DNA of 64,000 nt from Streptomyces sp. JH14 (GTDB taxonomy: Bacteria > Actinomycetota > Actinomycetes > Streptomycetales > Streptomycetaceae), in contig NZ_JAJNEL010000001.1 of NCBI RefSeq assembly GCF_029428675.1, positions 62,001 to 126,000 on the forward strand, given 5' to 3'. The notes beneath the pieces were generated by a model. It made no database searches. It saw only the letters and a program-made list of their open reading frames with translations, and had not been told where the DNA came from. A program made the position numbers and the translations under genes. Positions 19,219 through 26,905 of this stretch are shown piece after piece. Position 1 is the stretch's first letter. Each line of letters begins with the position of its first letter.

Positions 19219-19230
19219 CCGGCGCCGGCT
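19217..19230. terminator. 14-bp palindrome between convergent stops
   Basis: AGCCGGCGCCGGCT occupies the whole gap between the kinase and streptophobe stop codons and could form a small bidirectional hairpin; weak as a terminator. Confidence 0.3.
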
Positions 19231-20511
19231 TCAGCTGTCCGCCGGCACTTCGCCCCGGCGCAGGACCCCGGACGCCAGCACGCCGCCGAGGAACCCGGTG
19301 ACCAGGCCCCAGAGGGCGGCAATGGCGAGCGCGCTCCACAGCCGCGGGCGCAGGGTGACCTCCGCGCCGAGGGCTCCACCGAGGTCTCCGATGCCCAGCA
19401 GCGACAGTCCGTAATGGGCGGAGACCCGGGCGACGAGACAGATGGTCAGCACCGTCAGCACGAGCGCCACCGCCATGTGTACGGCGTGCTGCCAGGGACG
19501 CAGCCGGGCCGGTGAGCGCACCGCCATGAGGAAGGCGGCCGCGAGGGTGAACAGCGCGGCGACGACCACCAGCCACCAGGCCCGCCCGTCCCGGTCGGCG
19601 AGTGTGGCGACGTTGACGGTGGAGATGTCCGGCGTACGCAGCACCGAGTCCAGCAGCTGCGGCATCGGCAGCCCGAACGGGCCGTCGGCCCTCCCCTCCC
19701 AGGACGCACCGAGCCCCAGCGTGTACGCGGGCCAGACAAGGTTCGGCAGCCCCAGGAGGATCACGGCGAACGTCTGTGCCGGGTGCCCTCGGGTCGCCGC
19801 CACGACGAGTGCGACGACCAGGCCCACGAGGACGTACCCGAGCAGGAGCGCCACCATGGCGAACGCGGGCGGACGCACCGTCTCCTGGACGCGCACCAGC
19901 CGGGCCGGGAGCGGGGCGCTGCGCGAGACGAGAAGGGCCAGGACGAGGATCCCCGCCAGCCAGACCAGGCCGAGGACGAGGGTGAGGAGGACATCGGTCC
20001 GGAACCCGACCTCCGGGGAGGCACCCAGCAGGTCCCCGACGTCCGCCTCCCCCGCGTCCTGCAGGGGGATGTCGAAGCGCTCTCCGGCCAGGAACGAGAG
20101 GCCGATGAGGGCGAGTGCCCAGAGCACCGCCACCCGGGCGGCCCAGCCGGCCAGCTCGCGGCCCCCCGCAACGGCCCGGTGGCGCAGCGGCCGCAGAAAA
20201 CCCGCGGCCATCACCAGGGCGCCGGCCAGGGTCACCGACAGCGGAAGCACCGAGATCTCCGCATGCGTCCTGGCGAGGTCTCCCGCGTTGCCCGAGAGGG
20301 CGACGGAACCGCCCGCCGCCATCACGACGACGGCCGCGACTACGTGGGGCAACGCGCCGCCGGGCAGGCCGGCCGCACCCGCCGCCCACAGGCCGAGGGC
20401 GGCCGTGGCGGCCATGACCACCAGCGCGGCGAGCACCGTCAGGAGGGCGTCGCCCCAGCCGTGCGCGGAGCGCGGCGCGCCGCTGGGCCCGCTGAAACCC
20501 TGTTGGCTCAT
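19231..20511 (-). CDS. streptophobe-family integral membrane protein
   Basis: A 426-residue very hydrophobic protein starting MSQQGFSGPSGAPRSAHGWG, with roughly ten to twelve membrane segments (first at LLTVLAALVVMAATAALGLW; last at ALAIAALWGLVTGFLGGVLA). It matches the actinobacterial streptophobe family by composition and layout; the function is unknown. It is often near Ser/Thr kinases in Streptomyces, as here. It is divergent from the DUF6777 gene across a 177-base gap carrying a near-perfect palindrome. Confidence 0.8.
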   Translation of the reverse strand: MSQQGFSGPSGAPRSAHGWGDALLTVLAALVVMAATAALGLWAAGAAGLPGGALPHVVAAVVVMAAGGSVALSGNAGDLARTHAEISVLPLSVTLAGALVMAAGFLRPLRHRAVAGGRELAGWAARVAVLWALALIGLSFLAGERFDIPLQDAGEADVGDLLGASPEVGFRTDVLLTLVLGLVWLAGILVLALLVSRSAPLPARLVRVQETVRPPAFAMVALLLGYVLVGLVVALVVAATRGHPAQTFAVILLGLPNLVWPAYTLGLGASWEGRADGPFGLPMPQLLDSVLRTPDISTVNVATLADRDGRAWWLVVVAALFTLAAAFLMAVRSPARLRPWQHAVHMAVALVLTVLTICLVARVSAHYGLSLLGIGDLGGALGAEVTLRPRLWSALAIAALWGLVTGFLGGVLASGVLRRGEVPADS

Positions 20512-20553
20512 GCCGCCACGCTAAGGGCTGTTCCGCGATCTCGTCGGATCAGC

Positions 20554-20574
20554 GCACTGCATCGGATGCAGTGC
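20554..20574. promoter_or_regulatory. perfect inverted repeat between divergent genes
   Basis: GCACTGCATC (20554-20563) and its exact complement GATGCAGTGC (20565-20574) flank a single G. It sits 43 bases upstream of the streptophobe start and 115 bases upstream of the DUF6777 start, so a shared operator for a dimeric regulator is inferred. The protein that binds it is not known. Confidence 0.6.
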
Positions 20575-20688
20575 TCCGCCACCCGCAGCCGGCGCGTGGC
20601 GTCGGCTTGCGAGGCGTGCGGTCCGCGCGCACACAATGAGCATCCGGGGAGGAAAGGGGGCTGATCGCTACACGGGGAAGAAGAGCCC

Positions 20689-21963
20689 ATGAGTACCCGA
20701 CCGCCGTCGCCCGACCGCCCGACAGGCCCCCCTTCCGGCCCTCTCTCCGGCCATCCGCCACCCGGTTCGGTGCCGCCCGACACTTCGCCCGGCTCCCCCG
20801 GCGGGCCGCCCGGCGGCGGATTCGGCGGCTCCGGCGGCGGGGGCGGACCATCGGGGCCCGGTGGTCCCGGCGGGTCGGGTCGCCCCTGGTGGCGGTCCGT
20901 GCCTACGGTGGCGACGGTCGCCGCGGTGGTCGTGGCGACGGTGGTGCTGGCCGTCGTCCTCACGCGCCCCGACGGCGGTTCGGGGGCGCCCGGTGAAATC
21001 TTCCTGCAGCCGGCGAGCGCCGCGGGGCAGGACCCGTTCACCGCGTCGACGGCGCGCGCCAGCGCCCCGGCGACGCCAGCCACGGCGCCCAGCCCGACCA
21101 TGACCGGGGCCAACGTCACGCAGGGTGTGGACGGTTCGGCCCCCGGTCTGTACGGCGGGACCCGCAAGGTCGCCAGCTGCGACGTGGAGAAGCAGATCAC
21201 CGCGCTGACGGCCGAACCGGACAAGAACGACGCCTTCGCCTCGGTGCTGGACATCGATCCGTCCGGGGTTCCCGCGTACCTGCGGGCGCTGACCCCCGTC
21301 CAGTTGCGGCTGGACACCCGGGTCACCAATCACGGGTTCCGGGACGGAGCCGCCACCAGCTACCAGGCAGTGCTCCAGGCCGGTACGGCCGTGCTCGTCG
21401 ACGACCACGGCGTACCGCGGGTGCGCTGCGCATGCGGGAATCCGCTGCTGCCGCCGGTCGCGCTGAAGGGCAATGCCCGGCAGAAGGGTGAGGCCTGGCC
21501 CGGGTACCGTTCCTCGAACGTCGTGGTGGTGGAGCCTTCGGCACATGCGGTGACGGCGTTCGTCATGCACGACCCGAAGAGCGGCGGCTGGTTCTCCCGC
21601 AAGGCTGGCGACACCGGTGGCAGCGACAAGAAGACGAAGCCGCCTGCCCACCGCACGCCGTCGCCCTGCCCGGAGGCGCCCGGCGGGAAGTCCACCGAAC
21701 CGTGCCCGTCGGCCTCGAAGTCCCCGTCCTCCGAGTCTCCGGAATCGACGCCCTCCGCACCGCCGTCCTCCCCGCCCCCCGCCTCCGAATCCCCGTCCGC
21801 CGAGCCGTCGAGCCCGCCTCCCTCCGAGGAACCGCCGGTCACCGAGTCGCCCGCCTCCCGGCCGGCCCCGGAGCCTCCGCCGTCCGGGCCCGTGACACCA
21901 GAAGCCTCCGCGCCGTCCCGGGCCTCCGGGAACACCGTCCCGGCCGGTTCGGTGTACGCCTGA
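20689..21963 (+). CDS. DUF6777-type membrane-anchored extracellular protein
   Basis: A 424-residue protein. The first 65 residues are a Pro/Gly/Ser-rich cytosolic segment, then one membrane helix (SVPTVATVAAVVVATVVLAVVLT), then an extracellular domain with EIFLQPASAAGQDPFTAS and a Cys pair in PRVRCACGNPLLPP; Cys in VASCDVEKQ may pair too. The last 130 residues are Ser/Pro/Glu-rich (SPSSESPESTPSAPPSS) and probably span the wall. The pattern matches the actinobacterial DUF6777 family; its function is unknown. ATG preceded by a purine-rich GGGGAAGAAG stretch. Confidence 0.8.
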   Translation: MSTRPPSPDRPTGPPSGPLSGHPPPGSVPPDTSPGSPGGPPGGGFGGSGGGGGPSGPGGPGGSGRPWWRSVPTVATVAAVVVATVVLAVVLTRPDGGSGAPGEIFLQPASAAGQDPFTASTARASAPATPATAPSPTMTGANVTQGVDGSAPGLYGGTRKVASCDVEKQITALTAEPDKNDAFASVLDIDPSGVPAYLRALTPVQLRLDTRVTNHGFRDGAATSYQAVLQAGTAVLVDDHGVPRVRCACGNPLLPPVALKGNARQKGEAWPGYRSSNVVVVEPSAHAVTAFVMHDPKSGGWFSRKAGDTGGSDKKTKPPAHRTPSPCPEAPGGKSTEPCPSASKSPSSESPESTPSAPPSSPPPASESPSAEPSSPPPSEEPPVTESPASRPAPEPPPSGPVTPEASAPSRASGNTVPAGSVYA

Positions 21964-22109
21964 GTGTCCGGGCGCCGACGCATGTAATCGGCCGAAAGGG
22001 GAGTCACCCGTCTGCTGCGCTTCGCTGGCGTGGCACCCGGGAAGCACGGACGCTGATCGCGTACGTGCCCCATCGCAGCGGTGGGGCAGAGTCCGATGGG
22101 GGTGACAGC

Positions 22110-24191
22110 GTGCCGGACGAAGGGGCACCGGTCCCCGCGCCCGTGCCGACGGACGGTATGGACGCGGCGCTCCTCGACAGACTGTTCGCCCAGTCCGTGG
22201 TGGGTCTTCATGTGCTCGATCCGCAGCTGCGGGTGGTACGGATCAGCTCTCTGGCCGGTCCCGACCGCGCCGAGAGGGTGATCGGGCGCCGCTTCACCGA
22301 TGCGTACCATCTCGACCGGCCGAACTCCACCGGGGAACTGCTGCAGCGCGTGCTGGACACGGGTGTGCCGGTGCACGATCGGCTGGTCCACGGTCGTATC
22401 AGGAGCGGTCCCGGTCCGAGCCGCAGCTTCCTGGTCACCGTTTTCCGGCTCAACGACAAGAGAGGCCAGATCCTCGGTCTGCTCGCCGCCGTCGTCGATG
22501 TCACCGAACGTGAAAAGGCACGCACCCGGGCGATGTACCGGGCAAGGTTGCTCAGGAGCATGGGCCGGTCTCTCGATGTGGCGACCACGTGCCAGGCGCT
22601 GGTCGAGGCCATCGTGCCGGGGTTCGCCGACTTCGCCGTGGTCGAGGTCGTGGACGATGTGCTGCGCGGCGCGGATCCTCCGGTGGGCCCGCTGGGAGCG
22701 GACGTCCCGCTGCGCCGGGCCGCCCTGCGCGGTGTCAGGAGCGCCGGCGACCAGGACGGGCAAGTCGGTGACACGCGGCGACTGCCCACCCGCACCCCCT
22801 TCTCCCTGGCGGTGTCGGACCTGCAGATCCGGCACGTCGCACTCGACGCGGACACCCCGTGGCTTGCCGCGGACCCGCAGACCGCCCAGCTGATCCGGAC
22901 GCTCGGGGCCCATTCGCTGATGGTGGTCCCTCTGACGGTGCACGGCGCGGTCCTCGGGCTGGTGAGCCTGTACCGGTTGTGCCCTGGGTCGGAGCCGTAC
23001 GACGACAACGACACCGCGCTCGCGCAGACCGCGGCCGTTCACGTCGCGCTGAGTATCGACAACGCGCGCCGGTTCGAGCGCGACCATGTGATCGCGTCGA
23101 CGGTCCAGCGCCGGCTGCTTCCGCAGGGCGACCGTGCCAGAGCCGCCATCGAGACCGCTCACGTCCTTATGCCCGGTCACAACAGCGGCTGCTGGTTCGA
23201 CACCATCGGCCTGTCCGGAGCCCGCACCGCACTGGTCGTCGGCCAGGTCGCGGGGCACGGTCTGCAGACGGCGATCGCCATGGGGCAGTTGCGTACGGTC
23301 ATCCAGGCGCTGGCCGCTCTCGACCTGCCGCCGGACGAGGTCATGGCCCGGCTCAACGACACGGCCGACCGGCTGGCCGACGAGCGCGCCTCTCTGCCGC
23401 CGGGCGACGCGCTGCACCGGGAGTCGTTGAGGGCGTCCTGCATCTACGCGGTCTACGACCCCTTCTCGCGCACCTGCACGATCGCCCGGGCCGGGCACCC
23501 CGCCCCGATCGTCATCTCGCCCGACGGCAGCACGCCGGCCGTCGACGTACCGGAGGGGCCTTCGCTCCTCTCCACCGACCGCGCTCCGTTCGCCACCGCC
23601 ACCCTCGACCTCGAGGAGGGCAGCATTCTCGCGTTCGGAACCGACGCCCTGCTGACCGACGACGAGTCCGCCACGCGGATTCGGAGCGCACTCGAGGGCG
23701 CCGAACGCAATCTGCAGGAGCTGTGCGACGGCGTCATCTACACCCTGCCGGCCGAAAGCCTCCCCGACGGCGCGGCTCTCCTCCTCGCCCGTACCGGCAC
23801 CGTCCCGCCCGACCGCGTCGCCACCTGGGAGCTGGCCCACGACCGGACGACCCCTGCCATCGCCCGTACCCTCGTGCGCGACCGGCTCGACGGCTGGAAT
23901 CTCGACGACGAGACGGTCCGGGCGACCGAACTGATCGTGAGCGAACTGGTCACCAACGCCGTCCGCTACGGCACCCCGCCCCTCCAACTGCGGCTGATCC
24001 TGGACCGGTCACTGACATGCGAAGTCCATGACAGCAGCACGGTGGCACCACACCTGCGCCACGCCCGGACCGTCGACGAGGGCGGACGCGGGCTGTTCAT
24101 CGTCTCCCAGCTCGCCACCCACTGGGGTACCCGGTACAGCCTGCACGGCAAGGCGCTCTGGACCGAGCAGGAGCTCTTGCCTCCCCTGTGA
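22110..24191 (+). CDS. PAS-GAF-SpoIIE phosphatase with C-terminal anti-sigma-type ATPase domain
   Basis: A 693-residue soluble regulator from GTG (VPDEGAPVPAPVP), with GGGGGTGA upstream. Order: PAS (about 20-150, VVGLHVLDPQLRVVRIS), GAF (about 165-325, FAVVEVVDDVL, HSLMVVPLTVHGAVLG), PP2C/SpoIIE (about 335-545, STVQRRLLPQGD, VVGQVAGHGLQTAIAMG, CTIARAGHPAPIV) and HATPase_c_2 (about 560-693, ATELIVSELVTNAVRYG, DEGGRGLFIVSQLA). Such proteins control partner-switching of alternative sigma factors. The metal-binding Asp of the phosphatase core reads GHNSGCWFDTIG rather than GGDWYD, so phosphatase strength is uncertain. Partners are not adjacent. Confidence 0.93.
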   Translation: MPDEGAPVPAPVPTDGMDAALLDRLFAQSVVGLHVLDPQLRVVRISSLAGPDRAERVIGRRFTDAYHLDRPNSTGELLQRVLDTGVPVHDRLVHGRIRSGPGPSRSFLVTVFRLNDKRGQILGLLAAVVDVTEREKARTRAMYRARLLRSMGRSLDVATTCQALVEAIVPGFADFAVVEVVDDVLRGADPPVGPLGADVPLRRAALRGVRSAGDQDGQVGDTRRLPTRTPFSLAVSDLQIRHVALDADTPWLAADPQTAQLIRTLGAHSLMVVPLTVHGAVLGLVSLYRLCPGSEPYDDNDTALAQTAAVHVALSIDNARRFERDHVIASTVQRRLLPQGDRARAAIETAHVLMPGHNSGCWFDTIGLSGARTALVVGQVAGHGLQTAIAMGQLRTVIQALAALDLPPDEVMARLNDTADRLADERASLPPGDALHRESLRASCIYAVYDPFSRTCTIARAGHPAPIVISPDGSTPAVDVPEGPSLLSTDRAPFATATLDLEEGSILAFGTDALLTDDESATRIRSALEGAERNLQELCDGVIYTLPAESLPDGAALLLARTGTVPPDRVATWELAHDRTTPAIARTLVRDRLDGWNLDDETVRATELIVSELVTNAVRYGTPPLQLRLILDRSLTCEVHDSSTVAPHLRHARTVDEGGRGLFIVSQLATHWGTRYSLHGKALWTEQELLPPL

Positions 24192-24685
24192 CGAAGCCGG
24201 TCCGGAGCAGCGGTGGGCGGGGCGCCGCGCAGAGGGTGCAGGGGTGCCTCCGCTCGCGCCCGGCCGTGCAGGGACGGGGCAGGAGGGCATCCACGGTGGC
24301 CCGCAGCCGCCTGGTGGAGGCCATCGCCACCGTGCTGGGCGTCGCCGCGCTCACCCTCCTCTGGTTCGCCGGACCGGGCCGGCTCCGGCCGCCGGCTGAT
24401 GCCGACGCCGTTCTCCATCCGGAGCCCCGCGGCGATGAGCTGCGTCCCCCACCGCGGCGGCACCGGCAAACGGCTCTTCCCGCTCCATCACTTCATCACC
24501 GTGGCGGGCGGCAGCCTGATCGGCACGGGGACGGTCGACGCCCGCGACCGGGTGCTGCACCGGGCGCACCGCTGCGCGGCAGCCCGGTCAGCTTCATCGC
24601 GGTGGACCGCACGACGATCGGGGACACCCGCGGGGCGGTCGACACGCTCGACTCGGAGCGTGTCGCGCACCGGTCCGCCGGCTGA
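24188..24685 (+). pseudogene. frameshifted remnant of a small membrane-anchored protein
   Basis: A GTG overlaps the previous stop, and the reading frame gives an N-terminus with a membrane segment (VEAIATVLGVAALTLLWFAG). Near 24400 coding character (third-position G/C) moves to another frame, which reads PFSIRSPAAMSC, then LFPLHHFITVAGGSLIGTG and VDARDRVLHRAHRC. Near 24575 it moves back to the first frame for GSPVSFIAVDRTTIGDTRGAV up to a stop at 24685. Two compensating shifts suggest a decayed gene. A class-F-sortase-like origin is conceivable from the short membrane anchor but no catalytic Cys/Arg motif is visible. Confidence 0.5.
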
Positions 24686-24710
24686 AGCGCCGGCGGCCGC
24701 CCCTGACGAG

Positions 24711-24749
24711 TGCGGCGTACCACGTCCGGGGGGGCCGTGGTACGCCGCA
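24711..24749. terminator. bidirectional hairpin terminator
   Basis: TGCGGCGTACCACG (24711-24724) and CGTGGTACGCCGCA (24736-24749) pair perfectly over 14 bp with an 11-base loop, between the broken gene and the convergent lamin-tail gene. Confidence 0.8.
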
Positions 24750-24802
24750 GGATGGGGAGGCAGTGGGATCGGCTCCCGGATCAGGGAGCGGTCGTCAGAG
24801 GA

Positions 24803-25480
24803 TCAGCGGCGACCGTCCCAACCGTGGTCACGGTCGTGACCCTTGCCGTGGTCACGGTCGTGACCCTTGCCGTGGTCACGGTCGTGACCCTTGCCGTGGT
24901 CATGGTCGTGACCCTTGCCGTGGTCATGGTCGTGCTTCTTGCCGTGGTCGCGGTCGTGCTTCTTGCCGTGGTCACGGCCGTAGTCGCGGTCGTTGCCATA
25001 GCCGTAGCCGTAGTCGTAGTCGTAGCCGCCGTAGTGGCGGCCCCAGGACTTCGAGTCGACCTTGTAACCGCGGTTGTCCCGCAGGGTCGCGGTGTCGCTG
25101 TTGTCCCAGACGTAGCGGCCCAGGTCCTGGTAGACGTTGTAACGGGTGTCGCGGCCGACGCCGGTGTGGACCCGCACCGAGGAACGGCCGGCCAGCTGCA
25201 GGTTGAACCGGTAGGTGTGGCGGCTCTCGTCTCTGAGCGTCCAGCCACGGAGGCTGACCGTGCGCCAGCTGGTGTTGGTGACGGTGACCCACTCGTCGTT
25301 CAGGCTGCGGTTGGAGCCGTTGTCACGTCCGGGGCTGTCGTACTGGATCTCGCCCAGGACGATGGACGAGTAGCCGCGGTCGTGACCGTGGTCGGCGGCG
25401 GCGGCCGGCAGCGCCGCGGCGCCCACCATGGCACCGGCAGCGATAACGGTAGCGGCGAGCCGCCGTGCGGAACGGGACAT
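24803..25480 (-). CDS. secreted lamin-tail-domain protein with His/Asp repeat tail
   Basis: A 225-residue protein. Signal peptide MSRSARRLAATVIAAGAMVG to about residue 29 (LPAAAA). Residues about 35-145 form a lamin-tail (LTD) domain: VLGEIQYDSPGRD, LNDEWVTVTNTSWRTVSLRGW and DTATLRDNRG. A Tyr/Gly segment (YGGYDYDYGYGYGND) leads into about six 8-residue repeats of the DHGKGHDR type to the end, very rich in His, Asp and Lys, which could bind divalent metal or a charged polymer. Related secreted LTD proteins occur in many Streptomyces without the repeat tail. GAGGGG ribosome site. Confidence 0.88.
   Translation of the reverse strand: MSRSARRLAATVIAAGAMVGAAALPAAAADHGHDRGYSSIVLGEIQYDSPGRDNGSNRSLNDEWVTVTNTSWRTVSLRGWTLRDESRHTYRFNLQLAGRSSVRVHTGVGRDTRYNVYQDLGRYVWDNSDTATLRDNRGYKVDSKSWGRHYGGYDYDYGYGYGNDRDYGRDHGKKHDRDHGKKHDHDHGKGHDHDHGKGHDRDHGKGHDRDHGKGHDRDHGWDGRR
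24822..24965. repeat. 24-bp tandem repeat (six units) inside the lamin-tail gene
   Basis: Units of the form CCGTGGTCACGGTCGTGACC plus four bases, six copies with a few substitutions, then a partial seventh. They keep the reading frame and encode the DHGKGHDR tail, so copy number could vary without a frameshift. Confidence 0.9.
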
Positions 25481-26000
25481 GAAAACCCCTCAGGTGCAGG
25501 CCCGGGCCTTGCGGTCCGGGCGTTGTTCGATCCCGGCGTGATACCGAGATCGCACACTTTGACCCGGTAACCCGACTCATGACAGACGCCCCGATACGTG
25601 TTACGAAATACAGACATTTCCGTCACACACGCCTGCATTCGGCACGCAGTGAATCCCCGGTCGCGCGTCAATCACTGACCTCTACATCCACCCGTTCGGT
25701 ACCGGTTCATCCGGACCTGCGCACAGGTACAGCGCCCGCCGCCCGCCACGGCCCACCCCCGCGTGTCGGGCCTCGAACTCTGTAACAGCCACCCCACGCG
25801 CAACCCCAAACAGACTTTCCATTACCGAAAGAAAAGGGAAAAAAGGTTCGCGCACACGGAAATGCCCTCCGGTCGGACCGAAGAGCACCGCGGATGTCGG
25901 CGCCTCTGCCGTAGCCCACCCCATCGGCCCGCCGGGGCTGCCGGGGCTGCCGGGGCTGCCGGGGCTGCCGGGGCTGCCGGGGCTGCCGGTGAAGGGAAAC
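25481..26000. other. long intergenic region with promoter and 9-bp repeat
   Basis: About 520 bases with no convincing gene. The part next to the lamin-tail gene holds an imperfect inverted repeat at 25598-25628 (GTGTTACGAAA against TTTCCGTCACAC), a possible operator. An A-rich patch lies at 25805-25850. The far end holds the 9-bp tandem repeat described separately. Confidence 0.5.
25934..25987. repeat. 9-bp tandem repeat GGGGCTGCC x6
   Basis: Six identical units end 13 bases beyond the stop codon of the DUF6629 gene. The antisense frame would read Gly-Ser-Pro repeats but has no gene structure, so a non-coding simple-sequence tract is preferred. Confidence 0.9.
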
Positions 26001-26621
26001 TCAGCCGTTCGGCGCCGGCGGGCGACGCGTCCGGCAGAGAAGGATGACCGAGCACACCGCTGCGAACGCGCACCAGGTGGAGACGAACTCCAGCCGCCAC
26101 AGCGCCGCACAGATCGCGGCCCCGACGGCGACCAGCACACCGAGGAGCCTCAGGAGCCGGTCACCGGCGAGCAGCAGGGACCCGACCGTCGCCACGAGGT
26201 AACCCGCGACGAGCAGTTCCCGGCGGGGAAGGCCGAGGACGTAGCCAAGGGTGTGACCGCGGATCTCGGCGGTCACGGGGCCGGCGGCCAGGCAGTACGC
26301 GAGCGAGGCAGCGGTCGCGGCGCCGGCCGCGACGGGAACGAACAGCCGGCGCCGGGCATGCGGCGGCGCGGCGGCCAGCACACCGAGCGGGACCCAGAGC
26401 GCCAGCACCGGAAGGGCGATGGCGGCCCAGGCCGCCACGGCGGGCCCCGTACCGCCGCCTGAGCGCCAGACGAAGGACTCGATGATCTGATGGGCCCCGA
26501 GAAGCAGCGGCAGTGCCGCGAGCGGCAGATCGCGGACCCGGCGCGTGCGCGCGACGCAGACCACACCGATCGCGGCAATGCCGGCACCGGCCACCAGGTC
26601 GGCAGTCGCACTCCAGCACAT
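26001..26621 (-). CDS. DUF6629-family membrane protein
   Basis: A 206-residue protein starting MCWSATADLVAGAGIAAIG with seven predicted membrane helices; the MCWSA start and the helix with LGAHQIIESFVWRSGG are typical of the actinobacterial DUF6629 family. Short polar loops carry Arg clusters (ARTRRVRD, RRRLF). The function is unknown. Single gene, divergent from the pectate lyase. Confidence 0.8.
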   Translation of the reverse strand: MCWSATADLVAGAGIAAIGVVCVARTRRVRDLPLAALPLLLGAHQIIESFVWRSGGGTGPAVAAWAAIALPVLALWVPLGVLAAAPPHARRRLFVPVAAGAATAASLAYCLAAGPVTAEIRGHTLGYVLGLPRRELLVAGYLVATVGSLLLAGDRLLRLLGVLVAVGAAICAALWRLEFVSTWCAFAAVCSVILLCRTRRPPAPNG

Positions 26622-26866
26622 GACGTCACCCCTGGGTTCGAGAACGCGTGAATCGGCCTTTCACCAGCAGCGTCCGGACTCTCGCCGACCACACCCCGGG
26701 TGACACGACCGATCCCGGCATTGTTGGTGTTCTGTCAACTCATTGACCGCCGGATCCAGTTGACGTACCGTCACCGATGTTCGCGTACAAGAACTCGGTT
26801 CAGAATACGGAACATCATTCCTGGCCGGGCGATTGCTTTTACCACCGCACCAACCACCTCATGGGT

Positions 26867-26888
26867 GCCTGCGGAGGACACCGCAGGC
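26867..26888 (+). promoter_or_regulatory. leader hairpin next to the pectate-lyase ribosome site
   Basis: GCCTGCGG (26867-26874) and CCGCAGGC (26881-26888) pair perfectly with a 6-base loop, 3 bases upstream of the GAAAGGA ribosome site. It may stabilise the message or tune translation. Confidence 0.6.
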
Positions 26889-26905
26889 GGTGAAAGGAAC
26901 ACCGA

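Noticed and set aside
24188..24685. Intact class F sortase gene
   Set aside because: A short N-terminal membrane anchor is suggestive, but no TLxTC-like cysteine motif or catalytic arginine is visible in any frame, so only a broken gene of unknown family is reported.
24822..24965. Possible CRISPR array
   Set aside because: The 24-bp repeats are directly adjacent with no unique spacers and encode an in-frame protein tail; no cas genes are near.
25682..26140. Collagen-like Gly-Ser-Pro frame on the minus strand
   Set aside because: The repeat comes from the 9-bp tract, the frame overlaps the end of the DUF6629 gene, and there is no start context or signal peptide.
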